Assembly (NCBI RefSeq): GCF_034424215.1
Contig: NZ_CP139960.1
Location: forward strand, 4,650,001-4,714,000
Source of the DNA: Niabella yanshanensis
GTDB taxonomy: Bacteria > Bacteroidota > Bacteroidia > Chitinophagales > Chitinophagaceae
Length of the DNA: 64,000 nucleotides
Direction: 5' to 3'
Positions 9,882 to 18,254 of this stretch are shown piece by piece (within the stretch, counting starts at the first letter, position 1; every line of letters begins with the position of its first letter). Under the pieces are notes generated by a model. That model worked only from the letters and a program-made list of their open reading frames with translations, was not told the DNA's origin and did not search any database. A program made the translations under genes and the position numbers.

Positions 9882-10009
9882 ATAAATCCTACCGGCATAA
9901 ATCTTACCAGTCGGGGCCTGTTAAAAAGCCCGGTAAGAACAGGTAAATCTGTTCAAACCAGGCTAGGGCTTAGGGGGGCTGCACAAAGAAATTATAAGAG
10001 GGTATTGAA

Positions 10010-10033
10010 AAAAACGGGATTTTTCCCGTTTTT
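10010..10033. terminator. intrinsic terminator, possibly bidirectional
   Basis: Perfect 10-bp stem AAAAACGGGA (10010-10019) with TCCCGTTTTT (10024-10033) and a TTTT loop. It separates the GH27 gene from the histidine kinase. The remainder of 9882-10176 shows no further gene. Confidence 0.75.
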
Positions 10034-10176
10034 GAGTATAAGTGATTCGATTATAAGATCGTTTGTATCATTAATGAAAACTTGTCCTGGTTTATCTTAT
10101 TGAGGCATGACATTTGCCTTATACCAGGAAAATGTAAGATCGCTCTGGAAGCAAAAGCCCTAAAACCGCCTTTAAT

Positions 10177-12093
10177 ATGCCTGATATCCCAACAGGAAAT
10201 GATCCATGTCCACCTTTTGCAGAGGCTGGCAAGGACCTGCTGATCGCCACCTATGTTATCTGTATTCCATCCAGAAAAATTGTTTATAACAATTATGACA
10301 TACGCATATCGCTTGGGTTTAGCGAACAGGAGTTGGCTTCTATGTCTTCCACTGAGAGTTTTTTATTGTATCATCCGGAAGACTATCCCGCGATCAGGGA
10401 TTTTTATAACAACGCAAAAGATATTAAAGAGTTATATGATCAATTTGTGTATTACCGGCACCTCGATCATTCAGGTAGCTGGGTACTCCTTCGTGCCAGC
10501 AAGAGAATTTTAAAAACAGATGAGAAGGGAAAGGTTAGCCAGGTACTGGTGACTGTCGAAAAAGTAAGCCGGCCAGAGGGGGATACAGACCAAAGGGATA
10601 CCGGAGGGACTGAACAACAAACAATCGACAAGTACCGTACCTTATTCCATAATATGGATGAAGGTTATTGTATCATCCAGATGCTATATAACAGGCAGGG
10701 GTTTTGCAATAACTGGCGCTTTCTGGAAGTGAACCCTGCATTTGAACGGCATAATGGAATCGTCAATGCAACGGGGAAAACGATCCTGGAAGTAACGCCC
10801 GGGATCGAACAGGTTTGGTTTGATATTTACGGAAGGGTGGCAGAAACCGGGGAGAGTATACGTTTTGAACAGCAGTCTGATGCTTTACAGCGAACGTTTA
10901 ATTTATATGCTTTCAGGGTGGGAAACCCGGCGGAGCGGAAGGTAGCGGTGTTGTTTACCGATATTACTGCGCAAAAAGTGTCTGGGGAGGCGTTACGAAA
11001 GAGCGAAGAGCATAACAGGGCAATTGTAAGCCAGACAAGCGTAGGGATTTTTGGCGCCGATCTTGATGGTCATATCACTTTCTTAAATGAAAAAGCTTCT
11101 CAACTTTTCGGGCTCTCGAAAAATGAAGGAATTGGCGTCAATGTACTGGATATCACGGTTCCCGAATTCAGGGAAGCTACTGTGCAAAAGTTTGGTAAAC
11201 TCATAGCTGAAGGCAGATCCTTTGAGTCGGAGAAACGCATGTTTCGTAAAGATGGCTCCGAGTTCTGGGCGAATGTAAGTGTAGCCGGTATCTTTGATCA
11301 GTTGGGAGAAATAAAGTCAGTAGTGGCCGTTGTAATTGATATTACCCAACGTAAAGCGGCTGAAACTGCTTTGCGCGAAAGTGAACAGCAGTTAAAGGAA
11401 CTGCTTCGGCTGAAAGATGATTTTATTGGTATTGCCAGTCACGAATTGAAAACCCCGGTTACCAGTATGAAAGCCTATGCTGAGATCGTTAAAGAAAGTA
11501 TGGAGCAATTAGGCGATAAGCAGAACAGCTACCTGCTTTCTCGTTTAAATCAGCAAATAGACCGCCTTACAACATTGATCAGGCATCTGCTGGATACCAG
11601 CCGGATATCGGAGGGGCAGTTGCAGCTGGCATCTGAAAATGTAGATATGAACAGTTTATTGCTTGAACGGGTAGACGAAATTAAACGAACTACCGGTCAC
11701 CAGTTTGTTTGTCACTTAGGAAAGCTTCCGGAAATACCGGGCGACCGCGAGCGTCTGGCGCAGGTAATGACCAATCTTTTGTCGAACTCAGTTAAGTATG
11801 CGCCGGCTCATACTACTATTACAGTATCCTCCGAACTGGAAGATAACGCTGTGAGGGTTACGGTGCAGGATGAGGGACCTGGTATTGCTACAGCAGATCA
11901 GGAAAAGATTTTTGAAAAATTCTTCCGCAGCGGAACCAAAGTGATGAGCACTTACCAGGGTATGGGATTGGGGCTATATATTACGGCCCAGATCATCCAA
12001 AAGCACGGCGGTGAGCTGGGCGTGCAAAGCGAATATGGCCGGGGCGCAGCTTTTTCGTTTACCCTCCCGATTAGAAAAGAAATAGTTACATAG
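10177..12093 (+). CDS. PAS-domain sensor histidine kinase (orphan)
   Basis: 638 residues, no signal peptide and no transmembrane helices, so a soluble sensor kinase. Three PAS domains are visible: about 20-130, about 145-270 (ending ITAQK) and about 280-395 (ending DITQRK, with FRKDGSEFWANVS of a typical PAS/PAC). Then come a HisKA domain with H-box IASHELKTPV (phospho-acceptor about H422) and a HATPase_c domain with N-box TNLLSNSVKYAP, G1 DEGPGIA, F-box EKFFRS and G2 GMGLGLYI. All kinase motifs look intact. No response regulator lies nearby, so the partner is elsewhere. The PAS ligand is unknown. The CsbD-like stress gene follows on the same strand 129 bases later, but a link is only possible, not shown. 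Confidence 0.92.
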   Translation: MPDIPTGNDPCPPFAEAGKDLLIATYVICIPSRKIVYNNYDIRISLGFSEQELASMSSTESFLLYHPEDYPAIRDFYNNAKDIKELYDQFVYYRHLDHSGSWVLLRASKRILKTDEKGKVSQVLVTVEKVSRPEGDTDQRDTGGTEQQTIDKYRTLFHNMDEGYCIIQMLYNRQGFCNNWRFLEVNPAFERHNGIVNATGKTILEVTPGIEQVWFDIYGRVAETGESIRFEQQSDALQRTFNLYAFRVGNPAERKVAVLFTDITAQKVSGEALRKSEEHNRAIVSQTSVGIFGADLDGHITFLNEKASQLFGLSKNEGIGVNVLDITVPEFREATVQKFGKLIAEGRSFESEKRMFRKDGSEFWANVSVAGIFDQLGEIKSVVAVVIDITQRKAAETALRESEQQLKELLRLKDDFIGIASHELKTPVTSMKAYAEIVKESMEQLGDKQNSYLLSRLNQQIDRLTTLIRHLLDTSRISEGQLQLASENVDMNSLLLERVDEIKRTTGHQFVCHLGKLPEIPGDRERLAQVMTNLLSNSVKYAPAHTTITVSSELEDNAVRVTVQDEGPGIATADQEKIFEKFFRSGTKVMSTYQGMGLGLYITAQIIQKHGGELGVQSEYGRGAAFSFTLPIRKEIVT

Positions 12094-12222
12094 GAACTCC
12101 TGGAAAGGTTCATGAAAAAAGTGTTAAAAGCCCGGGCTATAGCTTTTATGGTACAGTACTTGGCATAAAGTGGTAAAGTCTCCGTGATAAACGGATTTTA
12201 TTAACCTATAAAATTTATAACG

Positions 12223-12423
12223 ATGAGTAAATTTACAGACCAGGTAAAAGGAAATTGGAACCTTGTGAAAGGGAATCTGAAACAGAAATGGGCCGATCTC
12301 ACAGATGATGACCTCTTATATGAAGAAGGACAGGAAGACGAGGTGATTGGTCGCATTCAAAAGCGGACCGGTGAAACAAAAGAAGACATTAACCGGTTTA
12401 TCGACGATCTGAAATTTGATTAG
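12223..12423 (+). CDS. CsbD-family stress-response protein
   Basis: 66 residues, highly charged and acidic. It has the CsbD-like pattern: a short first helix FTDQVKGNWNLVKGNLKQKW, the LTDDDL turn, then a Glu/Asp-rich second helix region with GRIQKRTGETKEDINRFI. CsbD-like proteins are small, abundant general-stress proteins in many bacteria; their molecular role is not established. It has its own upstream gap of about 130 bases and is followed directly by a terminator, so it is probably a single-gene unit. Confidence 0.88.
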   Translation: MSKFTDQVKGNWNLVKGNLKQKWADLTDDDLLYEEGQEDEVIGRIQKRTGETKEDINRFIDDLKFD

Positions 12424-12450
12424 TCGTGAGTTTGATTTTTTTCTACATCG

Positions 12451-12478
12451 ATACCCCTCAAAAGCAGGGGTATTTTTA
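12451..12478 (+). terminator. intrinsic terminator after CsbD-like gene
   Basis: Stem ATACCCC (12451-12457) with GGGGTAT (12467-12473), loop of 9 bases, followed by a T-rich run. It sits in the convergent gap between the CsbD gene and the minus-strand NUDIX gene. Confidence 0.75.
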
Positions 12479-12484
12479 TAAATT

Positions 12485-12937
12485 TTATTGCCTGTTTATT
12501 AGTTCCTGGAGAAAGGGTAACTGTGCCGGATTGATTTTTTGCTGTGCCTCCTCCTGCGAAAACCACGCCCATCGGTCCACCTCCGGAACCTGTATGTGTT
12601 TGCCCGAGCGGGGTGGCCATTCTAAGCTAAAAAGGTTACTGGTGCAATCACCGGTTACAATATCTCCTTTCACAGCCCAGGCTTGCACCCACTTTCCGCT
12701 TTTTTGTCGAACAGGAGTAAGTGAAATAAAATCGCCGTCAATTTCTTTACCGGTCTCTTCCTTAAACTCTGTTCTTGCCCGTTCCAGTGCATCTTCATGT
12801 GCTTCTATTTCACCTTTGGGTATCGACCAGGCTCCCGCGTCTTTATTTTTCCAGAAAGGACCACCCGGATGTACCAGGAAAAAATAGTATTCATCTTTTT
12901 GTATTTTAAACAATAGTATGCCTGCGCTCATTTTCAT
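12485..12937 (-). CDS. NUDIX hydrolase, diadenosine-polyphosphate type
   Basis: 150 residues. The Nudix box is present: GEIEAHEDALERARTEFKEETG, matching Gx5Ex7REUxEExGU with the REF variant as T-E-F, so metal-binding Glu residues are in place. Upstream of it are GILLFKIQKD, FLVHPGGPFWKNKDAGAWSIPKG, typical of small NUDIX enzymes with the HPGGPFW element. Family members hydrolyse nucleoside diphosphates linked to another group. The substrate here is not determinable. The start could be 12937 or 12931 (both ATG). It follows the DUF4421 gene on the same strand after 6 bases, so the minus-strand order is MscS, DUF4421, NUDIX, probably one transcript. Confidence 0.85.
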   Translation of the reverse strand: MKMSAGILLFKIQKDEYYFFLVHPGGPFWKNKDAGAWSIPKGEIEAHEDALERARTEFKEETGKEIDGDFISLTPVRQKSGKWVQAWAVKGDIVTGDCTSNLFSLEWPPRSGKHIQVPEVDRWAWFSQEEAQQKINPAQLPFLQELINRQ

Positions 12938-12943
12938 GTGCTA

Positions 12944-14038
12944 TCAGTTTTTGATCCTGCTTTTAAGATACAACAATTTTTGATCCATACGAACCACAGC
13001 TTTTTTCATAGAAGAGGGCGCATTCAGGCGATATCCTATAGAAATATGGCCTGTAGTTCTATTGTCTTCTGTAACCACAGTAGTGCGTTGCTGACGGAAG
13101 GCCGTTTCAATAGTGCGAAGGTATATGGCTGAGAAAAAGCGCTTCCCATTATAGCCCAGGCCAATGCTGCCACCCAGCCTGAAAACGGGGTTATTTTGAT
13201 GGGCTTTTATTGTCCCGTCAATTGTGTTGTTTTCGGTAAGAGTATGTGCAAAGCCGGCTTGCAAACTCAGGCCCGCCGACGCATAGAATGACTTTAAATA
13301 AACAAAAGTATAGTAATAGGCTGGCCCCGCTAATAGCTCCAGGGTTTTAGATTTTTGTCTGACGGAGCCGGCAGTAAATGGCGATTGATCATCACTTATA
13401 TAGTAGCGGTAATTAAAAACAGGTATGAAGCTGCCTGCACTTTTTACTTGCCGTTCAGCATGCGTCACTAATGAGTTTACTGAAAATTGAGGATTGAAAT
13501 TGTAAGCAGTTGCCCCCTGGTATTGCTTCAACACAAGGTCGGGAAACTGAATATAAGCTTGCCCTCGTGTCCAGCCGGTGCGATAATCTGCTGTGTTTTC
13601 GAGGTAATATCCTTTGGTACGGTTGTAAGAAAAGGATTGTTGCCAGTGCCTGAAATTGAAACCTGCATTAAATCCTCTTATGGTTGTCTTCCCCATTGTG
13701 GCCATTGTGTTTTTAGCAGTAAAGAGGTGAGGCGCAATATTGAAGCCAAAAGAGAGATATCGGTAGCTGAAGCTTAGGCGATTGTTGCCTGCAGCATTAG
13801 CCGCCAGTTTTATGTCGTTTGTGCCATTTAGTACAGCAAGTCTTTCTACATCGCTGTTTTGAGTCAGTTTTATAGTAAATAAAGAATCTGTACGCTCAAT
13901 TTTGGATGGGTGAACATTTTTGCTTTGGGCCGTGCTTTCACCTGACAGGCATGTTGCCACAAGAATGAACAGGAGTTTAAGTGCAGTAATGCTTTTTTTA
14001 TTTAACCTCAGAACTGTCACTTGTTTTAGTTTCAGCAT
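12944..14038 (-). CDS. DUF4421-family protein, probable outer-membrane barrel
   Basis: 364 residues. An N-terminal hydrophobic stretch (ALKLLFILVATCLSGESTAQ) acts as a signal peptide. The rest is rich in aromatic, alternating strands (FGFNIAPHLF, FNAGFNFRHWQQSFSYN, YYYTFVYLKSFYASAGLS) as in outer-membrane beta barrels. It resembles the Bacteroidota DUF4421 family, whose function is unknown. The start at 14038 lies 41 bases inside the end of the upstream MscS gene, so translation is probably coupled. Confidence 0.7.
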   Translation of the reverse strand: MLKLKQVTVLRLNKKSITALKLLFILVATCLSGESTAQSKNVHPSKIERTDSLFTIKLTQNSDVERLAVLNGTNDIKLAANAAGNNRLSFSYRYLSFGFNIAPHLFTAKNTMATMGKTTIRGFNAGFNFRHWQQSFSYNRTKGYYLENTADYRTGWTRGQAYIQFPDLVLKQYQGATAYNFNPQFSVNSLVTHAERQVKSAGSFIPVFNYRYYISDDQSPFTAGSVRQKSKTLELLAGPAYYYTFVYLKSFYASAGLSLQAGFAHTLTENNTIDGTIKAHQNNPVFRLGGSIGLGYNGKRFFSAIYLRTIETAFRQQRTTVVTEDNRTTGHISIGYRLNAPSSMKKAVVRMDQKLLYLKSRIKN

Positions 14039-16496
14039 GCATATAAATGTCCTGCGCCGGAAGCGGTATGGTAATATTGTTGGTATTGAAAGCTTTTTCG
14101 ATCTGTATCAATACATCGCTTTTGATCTGCGACCACTCCCGTATATCGGTTGCCCAGAAATGAATCAGGAAGTCAATAGAACTTCCTGCGAAATCTTTCA
14201 CCAGCACAACAGGAGCAGGGAAGTGGGCTATTCTCTTGTCTTTAGAAACAATGCTCAACACCAGCGGTTTTATTTTTTCCAGATCGGTACCATAAGCCAC
14301 ACTTATCATAATATCTACTCTGCGCGTTGCATCGTTCAATGTCCAGTTTACCAGGTGCTCATTTAAAAGATCTCCGTTTGGAATTACTACTTCGGCTCCA
14401 TCTGACGTGGTCATAATACTGCTTCTGAAGCCAATAGACTTCATAGTCCCGGTTCGGCCCCTGATCTCTACAATATCTCCAACGTTAACCGGTTTTTCGA
14501 ATGAAATGATTAAACCGCTCACCAGGTTATTGATCAGCGTTTGTAAGCCAAATCCAATGCCCACGCTTAGGGCGCCAACTATGATAGTGATCTTATCCAG
14601 GGGGATGCCTGCCGCTGCAAATGCTAGGAATATACCTGCGCTGATAATGGCGATGCGTACTAATAATAACCAGCTTCCGATACCTCTTACCCGTTTACCT
14701 TCGTCATCATGCTTATCAGCTGCAAAAAAAGACACTACTTTAGATACAACGGTAGCAATAATCAGTATTCCAAAAAAAGTAGCAATATGGGTAATAGTAA
14801 ATGAGTAGGCACCTAAGGTTCGGGTTTTGGCCATAAAATGGATAACGGGATCCGTTATCCGGTTGAAAGCGTAAAAGTTTCTTCCGAGCAATATGACCCA
14901 GCCTATAATAAAAAAGGCCTTGAAGAGCGTAGGGGCGGTAGTGCCAACCTGTTTAAAATTAAGGTAGAACAGGTTGCGTTCGGGTGTTTTATAAAGCTCA
15001 TTGGCATATAGCAATCCTTCATTAATCAGCCGGATGGTCCAGGCAAATGATATTCCGGTTACAATATTGAAGATGCCGGTAGTGAGCAACATTTTGGAAA
15101 GGTTATACCTGCCATAAATATTGGCTATGGCAGCTCCCATCTCCAGGAGTACTGCCAGCCCTATAAAGTAAATAATCCATTTTTCCTTTAGCTCCTTCTT
15201 TTTACCGGTAATAAAAATAATCAGCATGGCAAAAAAACAGGACAGCGATACGGCCAGCATGATCCATCTTTCCGGCCGGGATGCCTGCAGTACCAGGTTA
15301 ATTCCGGATGCGATAATGAAAAAGACGAAAACGGTTAGCCATACGATCCACCAGTAACGCGTGATAAAGCCGCGGAAGATAATGGTTAACGAAATGCCCG
15401 AGCTTAACCATAAAAGGAGATTGAATATAAAAGGAGGTAGTATAAAAATGAACTGGAAAATACTGATCACAATAAGCATTGCAGAAAGAAACGGGTAGCG
15501 GAACACCAGTTGCCCGGTCATATCGCCGGACAACCGGCCATCTTCTGCCAACCGGTTCCTGAGGGAGCGGATAAAAATATAAGACATAAAGATCAAGATG
15601 AATAAAATAATGATCTTGCCTATATTATTTCCTGCATAAAAAAGCAGCGCAAGCTCTCCCTTTAAGGCAGATATAGTAATTATTTCTTTAAGAGATCGTT
15701 TAAAATGAATGGAATCGCCCAGGTTGGAAAAGTCCCTTTTGAAAGTAGTGGCGGCCAGATCCCTTTGATAATTTTCAATATTGTCTGATGTAGTTGACAA
15801 TACGTTGACCATTGAATTTACCTGCTGTTGGGTAAGCTGTACATTGTTAATAGCTTGCTTTACAATACTGTCGGCAGGAGCGATAACCCTGGCAGCTACA
15901 AGCAGTTCAGAAAAATATTGAACGGCGCCCATCGAGTCGGCCGGGGTGATAAAAAGAGCACTGTCTGTTGCGAAAGAATCGATCTTATTCCTGTAATGTA
16001 ATAATTGTTTGGTGTAGGCATCCAGTTTTAGCTTTCTGGTGTTAAGCCTTTGTTTCAGTTCATTGACCAGTATATCAGATGTGACCAGGTTCCTGTAAGT
16101 TTGCGCAGTACCCGGATTAATAAGAATGCCATCAAGGCTTACCTGGTACCAGTCGGTAATCTGTCGCAACTCCCTGGAAAGCCCTGCCGTGTCAATCCCG
16201 TTCTTTACAAAGTCTTTTGCATTAAATGTTTCATTTTTGATAGCTTCTAAGATTTCTTTTCGTCGCGTAGCTGCCAGGTCCTGCCGGAATTCAAAAAGGC
16301 TCTGCCGGATTTCCATTTCACCAAATCTCCTTGCTTTTTCTACAATAGAATTGCTATCTGTAACAGAAATCACCGAATCCTTCCGGACTGTATCTGTAGC
16401 CTGTCCCAACGCATCTACAACTATTAGCAGCAGGATCTGGGCGAAAAGAAGGTTCAGTATTAATTTGGCTTGACGATATGATAGGGCTTTTTTCAA
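13998..16496 (-). CDS. MscS-family mechanosensitive ion channel, large form
   Basis: 832 residues. An N-terminal signal peptide (LLFAQILLLIVVDALGQ) precedes a periplasmic, coiled-coil-prone region to about residue 280. About eight to ten hydrophobic segments follow (about 285-640). The conserved MscS core is at about 640-800: the pore helix VGALSVGIGFGLQTLINNLVSG has the Gly/Ala packing pattern, followed by FEKPVNVGDIVEI and the beta domain with IPNGDLLNEHLVNWT. This layout is like the large MscK/YbdG-type homologues rather than the 3-TM MscS. It would open under membrane tension during hypo-osmotic shock. The final 41 bases overlap the DUF4421 gene. Confidence 0.9.
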   Translation of the reverse strand: MKKALSYRQAKLILNLLFAQILLLIVVDALGQATDTVRKDSVISVTDSNSIVEKARRFGEMEIRQSLFEFRQDLAATRRKEILEAIKNETFNAKDFVKNGIDTAGLSRELRQITDWYQVSLDGILINPGTAQTYRNLVTSDILVNELKQRLNTRKLKLDAYTKQLLHYRNKIDSFATDSALFITPADSMGAVQYFSELLVAARVIAPADSIVKQAINNVQLTQQQVNSMVNVLSTTSDNIENYQRDLAATTFKRDFSNLGDSIHFKRSLKEIITISALKGELALLFYAGNNIGKIIILFILIFMSYIFIRSLRNRLAEDGRLSGDMTGQLVFRYPFLSAMLIVISIFQFIFILPPFIFNLLLWLSSGISLTIIFRGFITRYWWIVWLTVFVFFIIASGINLVLQASRPERWIMLAVSLSCFFAMLIIFITGKKKELKEKWIIYFIGLAVLLEMGAAIANIYGRYNLSKMLLTTGIFNIVTGISFAWTIRLINEGLLYANELYKTPERNLFYLNFKQVGTTAPTLFKAFFIIGWVILLGRNFYAFNRITDPVIHFMAKTRTLGAYSFTITHIATFFGILIIATVVSKVVSFFAADKHDDEGKRVRGIGSWLLLVRIAIISAGIFLAFAAAGIPLDKITIIVGALSVGIGFGLQTLINNLVSGLIISFEKPVNVGDIVEIRGRTGTMKSIGFRSSIMTTSDGAEVVIPNGDLLNEHLVNWTLNDATRRVDIMISVAYGTDLEKIKPLVLSIVSKDKRIAHFPAPVVLVKDFAGSSIDFLIHFWATDIREWSQIKSDVLIQIEKAFNTNNITIPLPAQDIYMHAETKTSDSSEVK

Positions 16497-16680
16497 AAAA
16501 CAGGTGGCGGTTTAGATTTATAAATGTAGCTCCAAGATGTATAACTAACAAATTATATCGAACTAAATATTGAATTTGATTGTATACTTCGATGCATCAA
16601 GATATTTTGCAGACTGTATTCTTAAGGAGGCAGGGATTTTGTATCTTCGGTTTATCATACCACTCTAAACCAAATAAGTT

Positions 16681-17495
16681 ATGAAAAAAATCCTGTTGAT
16701 GCTCGGCGCCTTTCTGTTTTCTTCACTGATTTGTATCTCTCAAAATGCCCAGAAACCCAAAAGCGATCTGGTATTGAAAATAAACGGAGATGAATTACAA
16801 GGCAAAGTGTTGGAAATAGGTGATAAGGTGAGACGCTCACCTACAAAATAAAAAAGCAGGATATTTTAAAAGTGATTTACGCGAGCGGTCGGGTAGAGTT
16901 TTTTAATAAACCTGCGCTGTCATCCGAAAAGAACACAGGCCCGGGCGCTTCAGTCAGCGGGCTGCAGGAGCACCACAACAAAGTAGCTATTCTTCCATTT
17001 GCCTATATCAAAAACAGCCAGTCTGCCAGCGATGAAATGAGTCTGAAAGCGCAGAACGATACCTACATGTTGTTAAGCAAGCATGCTGGCGGATTATCTG
17101 TTATAGATCCCCGAACCACGAATGCATTGCTGGCTAAAGCAGGGATCAGCCGCGCCAATATTACAGGTTATACCATGGAAGAAATATGTAATGTGCTGGG
17201 TGTAGAATTTGTTGTAGATGGCACCATTACCCAAAACCTGGCCTCCAATACTACCACTTCGAGTTACAGCAATGACAGTAAAGGTGACAAGGACGATAAA
17301 AAGCACAGTTCTTATGAATATGGAAGTACTGTGAACAGAAGTAATTATGAAACATCGGTAACCTTGAATATTTACACCGATAAGAATAATGCGATCTTCA
17401 ACGAGCAGCGCAAGGCCTTGCTGGTACAAAATGAAGGAGCTTATGATAGCCCCTTGCAATACTTGTTAAAGCGTTGCCCGCTGTATAAGAAATAG
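16681..17495 (+). pseudogene. frameshifted CsgG/LpoB-like secreted protein
   Basis: A signal-peptide start at 16681 (MKKILLMLGAFLFSSLICIS) runs in frame to a stop at 16849-16851. A second frame, continuous from at least 16827 to 17495, carries on the same protein: GETLTYKIKKQDILKVIYASG follows naturally after DELQGKVLEIGDK of the first frame. A one-base loss (-1 shift) near 16826-16830 explains the break. The C-terminal part (about residues 90-230 of the joined product) has KVAILPFAYIKN, SVIDPRTTNALLAKAGI and LGVEFVVDGTI, which resembles the CsgG/LpoB/FlgO-type fold of periplasmic lipoproteins; the N-terminal element resembles the short KxxG(D/K)xLEGKVLEI module common in Bacteroidota proteins. 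Either a true pseudogene or a sequence error. No slippery heptamer for programmed shifting is visible. Confidence 0.75.
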
Positions 17496-17549
17496 CCTCC
17501 ATTGCAATTATGCTTACACATTTTGATGCTGCAGAAAAGTATACATGAT

Positions 17550-17586
17550 GATCCGACGGGCGGATGGTTACATATCCGCCGGGATC
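17550..17586. repeat. interrupted palindrome in gap
   Basis: Outer GATCC/GGATC arms enclose a perfect GGCGGAT (17559-17565) with ATCCGCC (17574-17580), loop GGTTACAT. It lies between the frameshifted gene and the ATPase remnant and could be a terminator for either, though there is no T run next to it. Confidence 0.45.
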
Positions 17587-17607
17587 GCAGAAAATATATA
17601 TCCTGGT

Positions 17608-18159
17608 TTATGACTCAAAACGCATCCGCTGTATTCTTACCGCGTTTAGAATGGCCAGTAATGCAGCCCCTACATCCGCAAAAACGGCTTCCCATATAGT
17701 GGCCAGTCGGCCCGCGCCCAAGATGAGTACAATGCCTTTGACCACAAACGCCAATGTGATATTTTGCCAGACGATCTTTTTGGTCTGCCTGCCAATATTA
17801 ATGCCAATGGGAATTTTTACCCGGTTTGTCACCCTGTATTACGATATCGGCTGTTTCAATGGTAGCGTCGCTGCCAAATCCGCCCATAGCAATACCTGCA
17901 TCGCTTAATGTCACTACAGGCGCGTCATTTACCCCGTCTCCTGTAAAAGCTACTGTTTCTTTCCGGGTTTTGATCTCTTTAGCCTTATTGACTTTGTCTT
18001 CAGGCAGCAGGTCTCCAAAAGCATTGTCGATACCTAATTGCCAGGCTTCGGTGTTTTCCCATTGATCAGTTCTTTAGCGCCGGCCTTTGTATATACTTTT
18101 TGTTCCTGTGTACAGCAAATCTGCTGGCCCTGCGCATTGTATTGATGCTGAGGTTTCAT
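17608..18159 (-). pseudogene. remnant of a P1B-type heavy-metal ATPase (ZntA/CadA type)
   Basis: Three overlapping minus-strand reading frames together give the C-terminal quarter of a Zn/Cd/Co P1B ATPase. Frame A begins at 18159 (MKPQHQY...QICCTQEQK) and stops after about 42 codons. Frame B carries LGIDNAFGDLLPEDKV, the hinge motif FTGDGVNDAPV and GIAMGGFGSDATIETAD. Frame C carries KIPIGINIGRQTKKIVWQN, then the last membrane helices AFVVKGIVLILGAG and FADVGAALLAILNAVRIQRM and a stop at 17608. The phosphorylation motif DKTGT, the CPC helix and most of the N and A domains are missing, so an internal deletion of about 500 codons plus at least two frameshifts are needed. It sits just downstream of the czcA-czcB operon on the same strand, where a working metal ATPase would fit. 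The short frame A end may be the original N terminus. Confidence 0.85.
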
Positions 18160-18254
18160 AGCAATAATCTTTTAATTGTTGTTAATAGAGCCGCTCGGGG
18201 CGGCGGGTAAGTAGGGGATTGTGATGGGGAGTAACACAGTTCATCATTCTTGTT

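Noticed and set aside
10177-12093. The PAS histidine kinase as regulator of the sugar loci
   Set aside because: It is soluble, has no periplasmic sugar-sensing domain and no fused AraC output as hybrid two-component PUL regulators have, and it is fenced by a terminator.
12426-12887. Plus-strand frame of 153 codons opposite the NUDIX gene
   Set aside because: It overlaps a terminator and the Nudix box coding region; the protein is low in recognisable structure. It is a mirror of the real gene.
14407-14808. Plus-strand frame opposite the MscS core
   Set aside because: It mirrors the conserved pore and beta domain of MscS and has no independent support.
16820-16870. Programmed -1 frameshifting in the CsgG-like gene
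   Set aside because: The overlap region has no slippery heptamer and no clear downstream structure; mutation or sequence error is simpler.
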